DNA of 64,000 bases from Yamagishiella unicocca (lineage: Eukaryota > Chlorophyta > Chlorophyceae > Chlamydomonadales > Volvocaceae): NCBI GenBank assembly GCA_003116995.1, contig BDSL01000071.1, positions 434,001-498,000 of the forward strand. The letters run 5' to 3'. The translations under genes were made by a program, and so were the position numbers. Below the pieces are notes generated by a model, which had not been told where the DNA came from, did not search any database, and saw only the letters and a program-made list of their open reading frames with translations. How positions within the stretch are numbered: position 1 is the stretch's first letter; every line of letters begins with the position of its first letter. Of the stretch, positions 20,872 to 32,456 are shown one piece after another.

Positions 20872-23289
20872 ATGGTTTTCAAGCTGCATTACTTTCCCGT
20901 GCCCGGGCGCGCCGAAGTGGCGCGCCTGTGCCTGTCCATCAGTGGACTCCCTTACGAGGTAAAGTGGTTCGAATCAGCACGGTGGCGGCGGCCAAGCGAG
21001 ATCGTCTGCATGTAGCCTGCGGCCAAAAGGGTCCAAACGTTCTCCATGGCGCCAAACACTCCTCATACGTCCATAATCTTCAATTATTAAAACATTACGA
21101 GCGCTTGGGCGAGATGTCTTGTACAGGACGTTCACTACACGGGAGCGGCGCTTGAGAAAGCCAGGCGCAATTTTCCTTACGGCCAAGTTCCCGTTCTGGA
21201 ACTTCCAGACGGGAAGATGCTTGCCCAGAGCGGTGCCATCGGTGGGTGCTGGGCCCATTTGGGGAGAAGAGGACGGCGCGCTTACGTTTTGCACAGGGTT
21301 GAGCGCATCAGGAGCGGGCGGCAGCTACTGGCGAGAAAGCCTGGATTCCACAGGCTGCTGCAGCTCCGTCCCCCGACCTTTCTCTCTCAAACCCACTCAA
21401 ACGTTTCCATGCCTTTCCTTTTGGACCCAACGGTCGTGCTTATGGCAGTTGTTGTTGTTCGCCATTCACCTCATGTATGCACGTGTAGCACTCCGGACCA
21501 ATTGCTGCCCTCCTCGCTGCATGCCAACCTCTCCGCCCCCCCCGCAGGCTATGCACCAACTACATTACCCCAGTCGAGTTACCGGTTCTTTACTTGTACC
21601 CCCCCACGCAGACCGCTACACCGCCAAGCTGGCGGGGTTGTACCCGGAGGACCCGCTGCAGGCCGCCCGCGCAGACGAAGCCGTCTTCCTTTTGAGCGAT
21701 TTCACGGAGGTGGGGATTTCACGGAGGTGGGGATTTCACGGAGGTGGGGACGGCCGCAGACCAGGTCGGGTGGGACGAGTAGTGGCTAGTGGTTGGTACA
21801 GGGTTGTACTTATACTTGTAGCGAGAATGCTAGCTGTGGTGGCATCTGCTGAGCGAGTTCGCGGAGGTAGGGTTCAGAGGAAACCTGTGGGCCGGCACAT
21901 TGGGGGAAAGACCATTGTCAAGGTCCTACCTCCTGTATGTCCCGGACCGGACTGCTCGCGAGGCAGCTGGTGGCAGCACGGTGACAACAGCCTAACGCGC
22001 GCTGCCAAAGACGGCACCGGAATGATGGTCATGGTCGCCGACGACTGTGTACGGCTGGTAGTGTGTACGATGGAGAGCGTAAGGCAGGCAGAGCGTAAGA
22101 CAGCATCTATCGTGATATGCGATGGGTTGACGGAAGCATTTTGAGGCCACGTGCTTGTCCGGCAATGGGTCCTCCCTTTCTCCTGTGTGCAGCTTTTTGG
22201 GCCGACCTGGTCCATGCCTCAGGGGGAGAAGATCAAGGCACGTAGGGACATCCTCGCGGGCAAGGGGAAGGAGAAGCTTAAACTGCTGAGCAAGCTGATA
22301 GTAAGTCGGTGCAGCCAGCCGGCACGCTGTATGACTGAGGGGCCGCTGACCCACGTGCACGCACACATGCGGGTAGGGACCCTGGGGGAGAGATGAGGCT
22401 GGCGGAGTTTGTTTTTCCGCCCAGCCCCAAATCCTCCTTGTGTGCCTCGCCATGATAGAATCGGGGGCGAGGGGGTGTACGACATGGAGCGGTCGGAGGA
22501 GAAGTACGACACGGCTATGTCGTTTTGTAAAAGCGAGCCCGGAGGTCGCAGCAGTGAGCGTTTCGCACAGTGGTGTTTATTTATCCCGTTGTTTCGTAGA
22601 TCGTCCTATGATCACCCCGACCCGGTACCCTGAGCTACCCCTGACATACGCCGTTGTGTCGTACGCCGTTGTGACTTACACCCGTACGCCGTTGTGTACC
22701 TTCAGAGCAACGTGGGCGGCAGCTACTTGACCGGCGGAGACAAGCTCAGCTTCGCGGACCTCACGATCTTCGCTAGCATGAGCACCATGATCAGCGGCCA
22801 GTACGACGGTGAGCAAGAGGACTCCGTACCGCACCACTCCGTGCCGTACCGTACCCTAGCGCAGCGTAGCGCCTGCCTCTTCGGCTTCGGCGCCCGCTGC
22901 AGAGAACTGAACTTCGTTTTATCAGCCCAGTTGATTGGCATGAGGTTCAAAGCACGACTGCACCAGGCCGCACATTGACCAGCTTAGACCGATCCTTATT
23001 AGGCGTCATCCGGAATGGAAGTTGGCTGTTGCCTCACTCGCCGGGGTGCACTGCAGGAGGGAGCAAATCAAAGTCTCCGCGCCCGGTTGCCTCGATGCCT
23101 AACGTGAGTTGGTTCTGGTTGGCTCTCTCCCATGGCTGCACCGCACTGCCAGGTGTTCCCCACACGCTGCTGGAAGGCTACCCCGTCCTGAAGGCGTTCC
23201 GCAACAAGATCGCCAATGAGCCGGGCGTGAAGGCGTTTTACGAGAAGCACGGAGAGGGTCTGCGGGCGGCCTTCAAGCCGGATGCTTGA
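20872..23289 (+). CDS. Glutathione S-transferase, sigma-like
   Basis: Exons 20872-20958, 21127-21241, 21612-21709, 22193-22300, 22706-22808, 23153-23289; all GT-AG, summing to 215 residues, the usual cytosolic GST length. The N-terminal thioredoxin-fold half opens with a KLHYFPVPGRAEVARLCLS segment whose Tyr7 fits the catalytic tyrosine, and contains the glutathione-binding QVPVLELPDGKMLAQSGAI. The all-helical C-terminal half includes GDKLSFADLTIFASM and ends with a basic helix. It should conjugate glutathione to electrophiles or act as an isomerase in the cytosol. The exon 3 donor lies in a triplicated 17-bp repeat. Confidence 0.92.
21549..21606 (+). repeat. Introner-like repeat type 1, GST intron 2
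   Basis: Reads ATGCACCAACTACAT, then CCCCAGTCGAGTTACCGGTT and CTTTACTTGTAC. It ends a few bases before the exon 3 acceptor. Matches copies in SPOUT1 and VAC14 introns. Confidence 0.65.
21698..21748 (+). repeat. 17-bp tandem repeat over GST exon 3 donor (3 copies)
   Basis: The unit GATTTCACGGAGGTGGG occurs three times in a row and includes the last codons of exon 3 plus its 5' splice site. The period is not a multiple of three, so only some donor choices keep the frame. Confidence 0.85.
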
Positions 23290-24400
23290 TGCGCTGAGAA
23301 GGGCTTAGGGAAGCAGTTGGGAGCTAGATAGAGTGATCAGCGTTTACCACCCAATACCACGCATATGCTGCTACTGTGGTTACCACGGATCTGTGGCCAC
23401 TAAGAGAGTTCGCTGTGGCGACAGCTGCAAGGGTTGGGTTATTACGCTTTTTTCGATGTCCCCGGGATTCGCCCAACGGTAGGTGCTGTTTGCCGCAAGA
23501 GAGGTGTCCTTGACTTCCTTCACAACACAGATCCTCCAATACATTGCCGATACTTCCCTATCCGCCTCGGTCTATTACCTAACAGCGAACGACTAGCTAT
23601 CGGTTCGTCAGTTGTTGGGCCCAACTACCTCTCTGATAACTCTATTTCAGGACATCATGGCCCTAGCCCTTAGCAATGACCCATTCACGGTGTACGTGGA
23701 GCGCGCAACGATCCGCCCCTCGACGTGGCAGCTTCTGCCGCGCAAGGCGGTGGCGATGGTAAGGCTGCCCGGCACCCTTTCACCAAGGGAGACATTCCCA
23801 GCGTACCGATGGATATTGTGGAGACCAGTAACGCGTTCGACATACGCTCCGGCATTTCGGCATATCGCCCGATGAGCTCGCCGCTGAGTTCAGGAGGGCG
23901 TGCTGTTTTGGTACTGTCTAGGACTCGCAATAACCAGTTGAAAGAACCGCCCCGCAAGGACTGCGTGATAGCAACTAGCCCCCTCGCGTGCTGCTGTTAG
24001 CCCACCAGGACCCCGCGCTCCCGCTCCAAGACACGCTGCCGCCGCCACTCGTGTAGCTCAGCTGCCAGGCCCCGACGCCTGACCCCGCGCCTTGCATTGC
24101 CTGGCCCCACGCTCGCCGTCGGCAACAGGAAGGATAAGGCCTCTCCGTGTGCTCCTCATCTGCCTCATTGCCCCGACTTCGCCGCCTTCTTGCCGCTCTT
24201 GGGCTGCAGGGTTGGCGGGGTAGGCACCTGGTCATCAGCAGCGGTTTACGACATGCCCCCAAGGAGGCAACGGAATGTCAAGGAATTATAACAAACGCAC
24301 TACGAGTGCTGACCCTGCTGACATCCGGTGGTGTTTCGTTTTCATCCATAATTCCATTGCCCCTGCCAAGTGCCGAAATGCCGCCTCCCACACTCCTTAC
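23290..24400. other. Intergenic region between GST and nuclease-like gene
   Basis: No gene recognised. On the minus strand near 24163-24230 a Pro/Lys-rich frame (TPPTLQPKSGKKAAKSG) stops in frame and could be an alternative last exon of a neighbouring gene; support is weak. Confidence 0.3.
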
Positions 24401-25950
24401 CTAGATCGCCTTGCGCCTGCGCTTTTTGTCAGCAACGGCGGCGGGCGGAGTGTGCCCCCGCTCCTCGTCCTGAGCGGTATAAAGGCAGGTTAGGTCAGAT
24501 TTTAGACGGCACGACGCAAAAGCTGGACAGCCAATGGGTCTAGCGGCTCAACTTGGACAAAGCAAATAGCTGGGTCTTTCCCTCTAGTCAACAAGACCGC
24601 TTGCAAGTCGTTGGCCCTCCGTGCACTCCCAATGCAGTGTTAACCAGGGCCAGGCCAGCAGAGCCCGCGTGACAGCGTCTGGACGAAGTCACCCCTGTCT
24701 CCCGGGCTGCATGAGAGAACATGTCGCGCACCTGCAGCCGGTCGAGCGTGCCCCTCAGGATGTACAGCTTCACGCGGGACGCAATCTGTGTCCGCTTGGG
24801 CGGCCAGTCCTCTCCCCTGATCAGTTTGAAGGCGCCAAATACGTCTGGCGGCACCACGTAGCAAAGGCGCAGCTTCACGTCCGGCGGCAGGTGCATCGTC
24901 CTGAGCATCTTGTTCAGAATGGCAGCGTCAACGCCCTTGGAGCCGCCCACGGTCATCTGGAAGAGGTCGCATGTGCCCTTTCCGTACCGGAGCGCGTCCA
25001 CCGTTGGAAAGTCGTTATTGCGCGGCCTGTAGTACGTGCCCTCCTCGCAGCTAGCACCAACCGTTTTGAAGGCCTGCAAGCGGCGATGGCCGCGGAAGCA
25101 TCCTTTCATTGCACGCAAAAGCCAATCCATCCCTGGCTGCAATCCTAAGCCGCGCCGCGTACAAAGCGCACCTTGAAGAATTTGGCATCCTTGCAGCTGT
25201 CGAGCTCCAGCTCCTCCTCTTTGCCGCGCGCAAGCGTGTCCTGGCTGACCGGTACAGCAGAGAATGGACCACCCTGCGGAAGGCCGGATCCATGCACATA
25301 AGAGCTTTGATCCACGATCCCAAGCCGGCCAAAGCCACACGGCCAGCAAGAGAGCAGTGGGAGCGGAAGGGGTGCGGAGACGGCGCAGAGGCCCAAGGTT
25401 TCACAGACGCGCACACGCCACCGACTGAAAGTTCGAGCTGGCACATCACAAACGTTTATTGCAGTACGGTAACAGACGGCACGGCCCCAGCCGTACCTGC
25501 GGCAGCACAGCGTGCATCGTGGCCTCGAAAATACTGTCCAGGATTGCCCCTGATGTGCTCCTCAGCAGGCGGGTCATGCCCTGAATCTCAATCTTCACTA
25601 CGCGCTTCACGAACTCGTCCACCACCCAGCGGCTGGCGAACGCAAGATGCTGCATGCTGAAGTCGGTGTCCGCGACGATGTGGATCAGCCTAGTTCGCAA
25701 AGACAGCGGAGGCAGTAGTGTAGAAGGCACGGTACTCGACACGGCACGGCCAGACTGCTCTCATAGCTGGGCAGCAGCAGAGGTAGAAACAATACGAAGT
25801 CAATCTTTTAATCGGCTTGTGGGGGTGTCCGGGCGGGCGGTTGTGGCCATTCAATTAGTTGCTATGAACTTGAATCGGCAGGCCACGAAGGGACACTTAC
25901 AGGTGGCTGGCCTCCAGGTCCTTCTCGATGCTGCTGACCGCGGCTTGCAT
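24401..25950 (-). CDS. Crinkler/RHS-type nuclease-like protein (short form)
   Basis: Proposed exons 25950-25901, 25689-25497, 25240-25172, 25073-24732, 24469-24401; phases close to 240 residues. The first half contains FASRWVVDEFVKRVV and SIFEATMHAVL, like the helical segment preceding the nuclease fold of RHS/Crinkler proteins. The second half has FPTVDALRYG, DLFQMTVGG and LCYVVPPDVFGAF, matching the order Asp ... Gln-x-Thr ... VP seen in their restriction-endonuclease-like domain. It ends in KKRRRKAI, a possible nuclear signal. The P-loop NTPase usual in full-length RHS proteins is absent, so it may be truncated. It abuts the left arm of the inverted duplication. Family assignment is from motif memory. 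Confidence 0.5.
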
Positions 25951-26049
25951 CTGACATGGCAGCAAATGGGTTCGTTCGGAGCACAGAAGTGCACCAAGAT
26001 GCTATGGACGAAGAAGTGCACCAATCCAATTGCGACCGCAAGGCATTAT

Positions 26050-29000
26050 AATAGCACAGTACTTCGACGTGCTGATGGGCTCGGCACCGCTTCCCGTGTC
26101 GCCTGCAGGCGGTTCAAAACCGATGCGCGGCAGCTAAACGCTCTTGCTCCCACCACCCACACCATCATCAGCACCCATTAGCCCCAGCCCCGCGAATGCG
26201 TGAGAAGGCACCGCCAGGCCCGCCGCAAATCCCGTCACCGCCATGTGCCCCTTCAACATGTGCGCCGCCGCCACGCGCTGTGTCATGCAGGGCCGCGGGT
26301 GCGGCTACGGGCGCCGGTGTTAATGGTGTATTTCGGGCAGGACTACCATCACTCCGATACTGCTGGCGGGGCCCAGAATCCATGCCAATCCCACGCACTC
26401 GATCATCCACCGGGCTCATCTCCAGGTCATAGACTACTTCACAGCTTGGGCTGCTGCTGGGCTGCAACTGCAACTCGCTCTCCACGTTGCCGTCGGCGCC
26501 GGTATGTCGCCATTTATGGTGGGACTACCCACAACCGCCGTGCCGGCTTCACCCTCAAAATTGACCTTTTGACTGAGGCGTGCGAGCCCATGCACATACT
26601 TATGGCGAGCAGGCGCGCTGTACGAACTCACACCTGCCTTCTACCCAGTCACCGCTCAGGGCCCACACTAGGCACACGCCACTCATCGGTGCCGTTGAAT
26701 TGAAAGCAAAAAAGCCCGCGCTGAAAACAGGACGAGATGGCCGATGTGAGCTTGCACGCTCGAATTGTCGCCCCCGTTCACGCACCGACGGCATTTCCTT
26801 ACTTGAATAAGCCAGCTTTGCAGGTCCCAAATAAAGCATCGCATTACCCCACGCACCATTTACCCACTTAGACTACATGACCTGCCCTACAAAGATGCAC
26901 GTGCATTTGTCCCTCCCTTATCCCATGATTGCCACACACCCCATGTCGTGACCGTGCTCGCATGTCCATTCACCAAAAGCTCCGGGGTGACGACACAACG
27001 CACGTGCTGAGTCAGCTGACATGGCCCCTAGCTGAGTCGTCCACTTCTTCAACGAATCCTCCTGCCTCCAGCGACTACTACCTCTTACCTTGCTGCTACC
27101 TACTGCGACTGGTTGTCCTCGCTGGCTGCTGCTGTCACAGCTCCTTCCAGATACTTGCGCATCAACTCGCGGTCATACCCAGGCGAGGCCCAGCCCGCCT
27201 GCGACATTGTGACTTCGCCAGGCTTCTGCCAGCCGGCGCTGACAGCGTGCTTGATTGCGTGGTGTGCGTGAAATGCCAGCAGGCGGCGGGCGGGCAGGTT
27301 GTCGCCCGCCACGTGCAGGTACTTTGTGTGCACGTCCTCCCACTTTTTGGTATCCGACTTGGCGGCGTCGCCCGTTCCAATGAACTGTTCCCGCGCGTTC
27401 AGCAGCAACGACTTCTTCAGCACGTAGATCTGCATTATCAAGGGATCGCACAACTTTACAAATGCGGAATATGGCCCGTTTTGCAAGCCATAAAGACACG
27501 ATTTCTCCACGCCATCCGAGTGCGCTCCCCTGAGAGAATGATGAGTAGCCATTAGTTTGAAGGGGTTGATCCGGGGGCATCATACTCTCTCCCAACTCAA
27601 TGACAGCTCCACATTTCTGGTGAGACTTAGCTGCGATTCGGCGCATCGACTACCCACCCCTCACCTGCCCCGGAACCAGCATTCTTGCTCACCTGATAGC
27701 ACTCAACGCCGTTCTCGTTCTGGGGAATGATGGCCAGCTCAAACCGGTCGAAAGCGGTCTCCACTTCCGTGCGGACCAGGATGATGTTGCGCGGGTCGTG
27801 CACGGAGGTGACGCCCAGCAGCGGCTGCGCAGCATAGGAGTAAATGGAGGATTTCGTGTTTTGGTGTGTGTGCGTGTGTGAGCAGTGCTAACTACATAGA
27901 CTGTTGAGGAAAGGACTGGTTCAAGATTGATAAGAAGCGTCACCCGGACCCATACGTGCAACACAACAGCAAGAGGATAAAAGCTCACATCTGAAGCGCG
28001 GCGGGGGGGAAGGGGATTCAGTAAGCAACTATGAAGTGGATGCGAAGCGGCTCAAGGACAGGGCCGGGTGGAAGAGACCCAGTCTTGTTGGTAGCATGCT
28101 CATGTGTGGGCCCACTCCGGACACAATTAATAAAGTAGTCTGCAACTCCACACCGCAGCCAACCAGACTTACCAGGTAACCCCGGTTCCAGCCCTCACGG
28201 AAGATATGCCAAGCCTTGATACTGGTGGCTGGCATGTGCTCTCCGGTCACCATGCACTGCACGGTCTTGGGGCTGGCGCTGTAGCCGTAGTACTTGAAGG
28301 CATTCTCGCGGTAGGGCGTGCTGTCCTTGCTGGATACTTGCTGGATATCGCTGTGAACTCGCCCTGCAACAGGACTCGTACGAACTGGCTCTGGTCCCTG
28401 ATTTCCCCCCGGATGTCCCCAAGCTCCAGCTTGAGCTGCTCCCTGATTTCCCCCCGGATGTCCCCAAGCTCCAGCTTGAGCTGCTCCAGCCGCTCGAGAA
28501 CAACTGCAGGTGTTTATTCCGGGGCGAACACATGTTTAATGATTGGCGTACAATCTATGCGCGTTCACACCATGCACAGAGCTGAAGGCATGAGAGGCAA
28601 CAGCGCTCACTAGAAGCCCCAAGGAAGAGCGTGTGGAAGAGCCGTTCCTATACTGACGTACTAATGAGCCAGTGGGTAGGAGTTTGTGATGATGGGCCCG
28701 CCCACTCTGCTGCCGGTCCACAACAAACGATCTCGACCCTACAGTCTCGTGAAAATGCTTACCAGTAGCAGTCGGCAGCCACCCTGCAGGGCGAGGAAAG
28801 CAGAAAGGATACATCAAGACAGCAGTTCAAGATTGCGGACAAACACTACAGTACCCCAATGCGCTTTCAGGATGGTCACGGTGCAGCTGTGCCCTTCAGC
28901 GGCCGAGGTGGATCCCCGCGACGGCCAGCGTACTGTGCGGTGCTCCTCGCGATAGCCCACCCATGGGATGCTAAGGCTGCTGCTTAAACGCATTCGCCGT

Positions 29001-30255
29001 TCAGCCAATCCCTAGGCCAGAATACAAACTCACCGGCTTCCACCTCGGTCCCCGCGCCCTGGGAAGCTGCCACGCCTGCAGAACCGGGAGGCACAAGCAA
29101 GTTACGACATGCACTCCGCTGCGCGTTTCATGCCTTAGTGAACCTCAACGTCACGTCACGTGGAAGCCGCAAAAGCCCCACTGACTCCCATCGTAGTCTC
29201 CATGCCCGCTTGTATTCTCCTGTGGGACCATTTGCGTTCCCCATGCCAGCAAGCCCGCTCCCGTGAGACCAAGTAAGGTAAGCATCTAACATCAGAATTC
29301 TTACTACGGAAGGCTTTCAGCTGTTTGAGGAGGGTGTCGTGGAGAGGGATTCGTAGAAAGGACAGAAAACGTCGCCATCGTAAATGATTAGAGGCAAGAT
29401 AGCCAATCACCGTGTCACCACAGACAAAGGTTCCCCCCCCGCCGGATTGCAGGGCCACTTCCGCGTGGGCAGAAGCTCTTTCTTTGAACCAAAGGCTTGG
29501 GCAACTGGGCCAGGAGACAGCATGCGTATGGGTTGGGCCGGGCTCGCACCTCTCCCCTCCACCCCCACATCCGCCGCCCCCCCTCCAACCTCCGCCTCCC
29601 CGCGGTATGGTGAGACCGCTGTCCGAGACCGCCCGACCAAGGACACCTGACCAAGAGCGCCCGACCAAGACCGCCGTGATGCACACCGCCTCCTACAACG
29701 TCCCGCCCAGGCTCTGCCTGCGCACCCGCACATATGTGTCTGGGGACATGTCGCGGGAATAATGTCGTCGGGATCGTGCCACCCCCTCTTAACCTCTCCA
29801 CATAGCAACGGCCCCTCCCAGTGCCTGAGTCTTACAACGCAGGTGGGTATCACGTGTGATTTGCGCAATGGGCTGGGTTGGGCTGGGCCTGTGTGCGCGG
29901 CGAGCCTGGGTGACGCGAGAACGCCGACTGGAGTTACTACTTCGCGGCCGATGACCCAAGATGCCAACGACGACCAGATGAACAAGACAGAAGATTATCG
30001 CCATGAACACGGGTACATCCCTCTCCTCCGCGCATTCTGGTTCTGGGTTTGGTTTTTCGGGTTGCAATGGTTGCTTTGGGTTTTGGAATGAACTAACCCC
30101 CCCACACACACATACAGGCAGAGGTCAGATTCCACAATTGCTAACCAGCCATGCAGGCTTGAAGGGGCCGTAGCTCAGCTATCATAGTATGCGTGTGTGC
30201 GTACGTACGTGCGTGCGTGTGCGCGTGTGCGGGAGGAGAGCGTGTCCCATCCAGG
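26050..30255. repeat. Left arm of large inverted duplication
   Basis: Read in reverse complement, this segment matches 56831-60912 almost base for base, including genic and intergenic parts. Similarity stops abruptly near 26050 and 30255. Visible differences include a 55-bp tandem duplication near 28390-28490, an 11-bp duplication near 28335, and a 60-bp block near 28774-28833 that is missing from the right arm. Confidence 0.9.
27100..29077 (-). pseudogene. HNH_2-type nuclease, 5'-truncated frameshifted copy
   Basis: Inverted duplicate of the downstream exons of the HNH gene at 55942-59861. The exon with CMVTGEHMPATSIKAWHIF, the PRNIILVRTEVETAFDRFEL exon and the last exon are all recognisable on the minus strand. 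The exon before the HNH motif has a 55-bp tandem duplication and an 11-bp duplication (TATCCAGCAAG repeated) that shifts the frame. Counterparts of exons 1 and 2 of the right gene are missing because they lie outside the duplicated segment. Confidence 0.7.
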
Positions 30256-32456
30256 CTCGCATCGTCGCTGGCGTGTGATAGCAGATGGTACCATACAGAT
30301 GCTACCGTATGTGTGGTGTAGCAGGCCGTGTTCTGCGCATCCCACGTCACGCGACGCAGCGAGCAGCCGGCTGTGGCCCACGGGTCGAGAATGGTATGAC
30401 ACCGTTATAATCCGTCTGCTTATCCCTTTACCTTACGCCAGCGCGGGCGCTGGCGGTGAGTCCCAGTACTGCTTTTCAGGCTCTGGGGTTCCGCAGGCGC
30501 TCAACCTTGGCTCGAATCAACGCACCGCACCTGTGGCATTCAACCACTTCTGTCTGAGGTATAATGTTATTGTTCTGCTGTCGTCATGGTCTTGGACGGC
30601 GGTCCACCGGCCCAGCTGGCCCTCGTTGTCCTCGACGAAGGCCAACAGTGTGCCCAGGTCGTCAGGATTCTCATGGTGAAGGGCTGATAACGCTTTATCC
30701 TTTGATAGCATTGATTCGAGAGGGGGGGCGGCAGAGGGCTGGACGTGACCACATGCTAAATTGTTATCAAGGTAATGTGTTATTACAACATGCAGCCTTC
30801 ATCCGCGATTCCCATGGGGAAATATTAGAATTTTAAAAACGTGGCCTCGCTATTCCATAGGCCCTATGAGCCATCGCATTGACTTTTGGTTTCGGGCAAT
30901 CCTACTTCGTACAAAGGTCGAATTTTCATAGCTTAGGCGTACGGAAGGGGGAATTTTCATATGTACGGAAAGGGTAATTTTCACAATTTTCATAGGCACT
31001 CACCTCCATTCAGTTCCTGCAGGTGACATAACGACTTGCGTTTAAATTTACTTCAGTATTGCGCTCGCTGATTATCCCCCCGACCATGTTGCTACACCTT
31101 GCGCAAAGATGAGCGGCCTGCGCCGTTGTAAATTTAACAAACGTACATATATAAGTAGTAACTTATTGAACTCTTTCACCGCCAGTAATTGTGGTGGCAT
31201 GTCCAGCGCGTCGCCATCATGGGACGTGCAGCCGCGGCGCCAGGCTCCTACCCTTGCGAAGAGCAGGGACATTACACTGGTCAAGTATTTGTCGCGACAA
31301 TACCATGAGCTCTTGTTCTGTGATGAAACCTGGAGCGTTGCGGAATTCTTGTGTCGCAACGTCCCGTGACAGCTGCAATGGTTAGTGCGGTTGTGCGCGC
31401 TGGCTATGGCGGGGCCACAAATGCGGGATCGACCGACGGGGCAGCTCAACGAGCGGAGCAAACGGCGGCATCGCAACTGACGACACAACAACCGACGGAG
31501 CAGCAACTGACAGGCCCGCAACTGGCAGGCAGGGCCACAACTGGCAGGGCCAAAACCGGAAGGGCCACGACCCGCAGAGGATTGGACGGGTTGCAGGCCT
31601 CAGCTGCATGAGCCTCACCCGCCGTGCCAGCCCACAGCAGCACAGGCCGCCGGGCCCTGTTGCTGCCGGCTCGCGCGGCGGCCGCCGCCGCCGTCGCCGC
31701 AGCTGGATACACCCTCGACGCGGGCCCCCCCGCGGACGCCGCCATGGGCGTGGACGTCCTGGCGCAGCGCCTGAGCAGCCGCAGCTCCAGCTCCGCCTCC
31801 TTGGCCACCACCGCCCTGCACGTGTCCACAGTGGCAGGAGCTGTGCTGGCACGATGCTCGGCGCCAGCATCACCAGCGGCGGCCCCTCCAATGTGTCGTT
31901 GCGCTAGCAGCCGCACGCGTGAGCCGCTGCTGCGGGTACTGTGCGGCCCGGGCTGCTGGTCTGGCGTGCCATCGGATCCTATATCTTGTTCGGACTCCGT
32001 GCCCCTTACACGCTGCAGCAGCGCCATGCTTGCATGGCTGTCCGCCACCAGCGGAGGGCCGAGCCCCGAAACAGGCAGCCCTATGCGCACAGCGCACAGC
32101 CGCTGCTGCAGCACCAATCGGCGCGGGATGCCATCGGGACGGCTGTGGAAGCTGCTGCGGTGACAGCAGCAGCGGCGGTGGAAGCAGCGGCGGCAACAGC
32201 AGCAGCGGCGGTGGCAGCAGCGGTGGCAACGGCAGCGGCGGTGGCAACGGCAGCGGCGGTGGCAACGGCAGCGGCGGTGGCAACGGCAGCGGCGGTGGCA
32301 ACGGCAGCGGCGGTGGCAACGGCAGCGGCGGTGGCAACGGCAGCGGCGGTGGCAACAACAGTGCCGCTGCCAGCAGACTGCGAAAATAAGCGGAGGAAGA
32401 GGGCGTTGCGGACGCTGCTCAGCCAGTTTAGCTTGACCTCAGTAACGACGGCTGCC
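30256..32456. other. Unresolved region between duplication arm and repeat-protein gene
   Basis: At about 30572-30690 on the minus strand an acidic frame (DDLGTLLAFVEDNEGQLGRW) looks coding but stands alone. At 30910-31000 short AT-rich repeats of AATTTTCATA with GTACGGAA occur. From 31380 GC-rich frames are open on both strands and I could not choose between them. A Gly/Asn-coding GGTGGCAACGGCAGCGGC array lies at about 32215-32360. Confidence 0.3.

Noticed and set aside
29407..29985. 192-codon frame in the left arm, also present in the right arm
   Set aside because: Its presence in both arms only reflects the duplication. Three overlapping frames are open in the same GC-rich stretch, which lies in an HNH intron.
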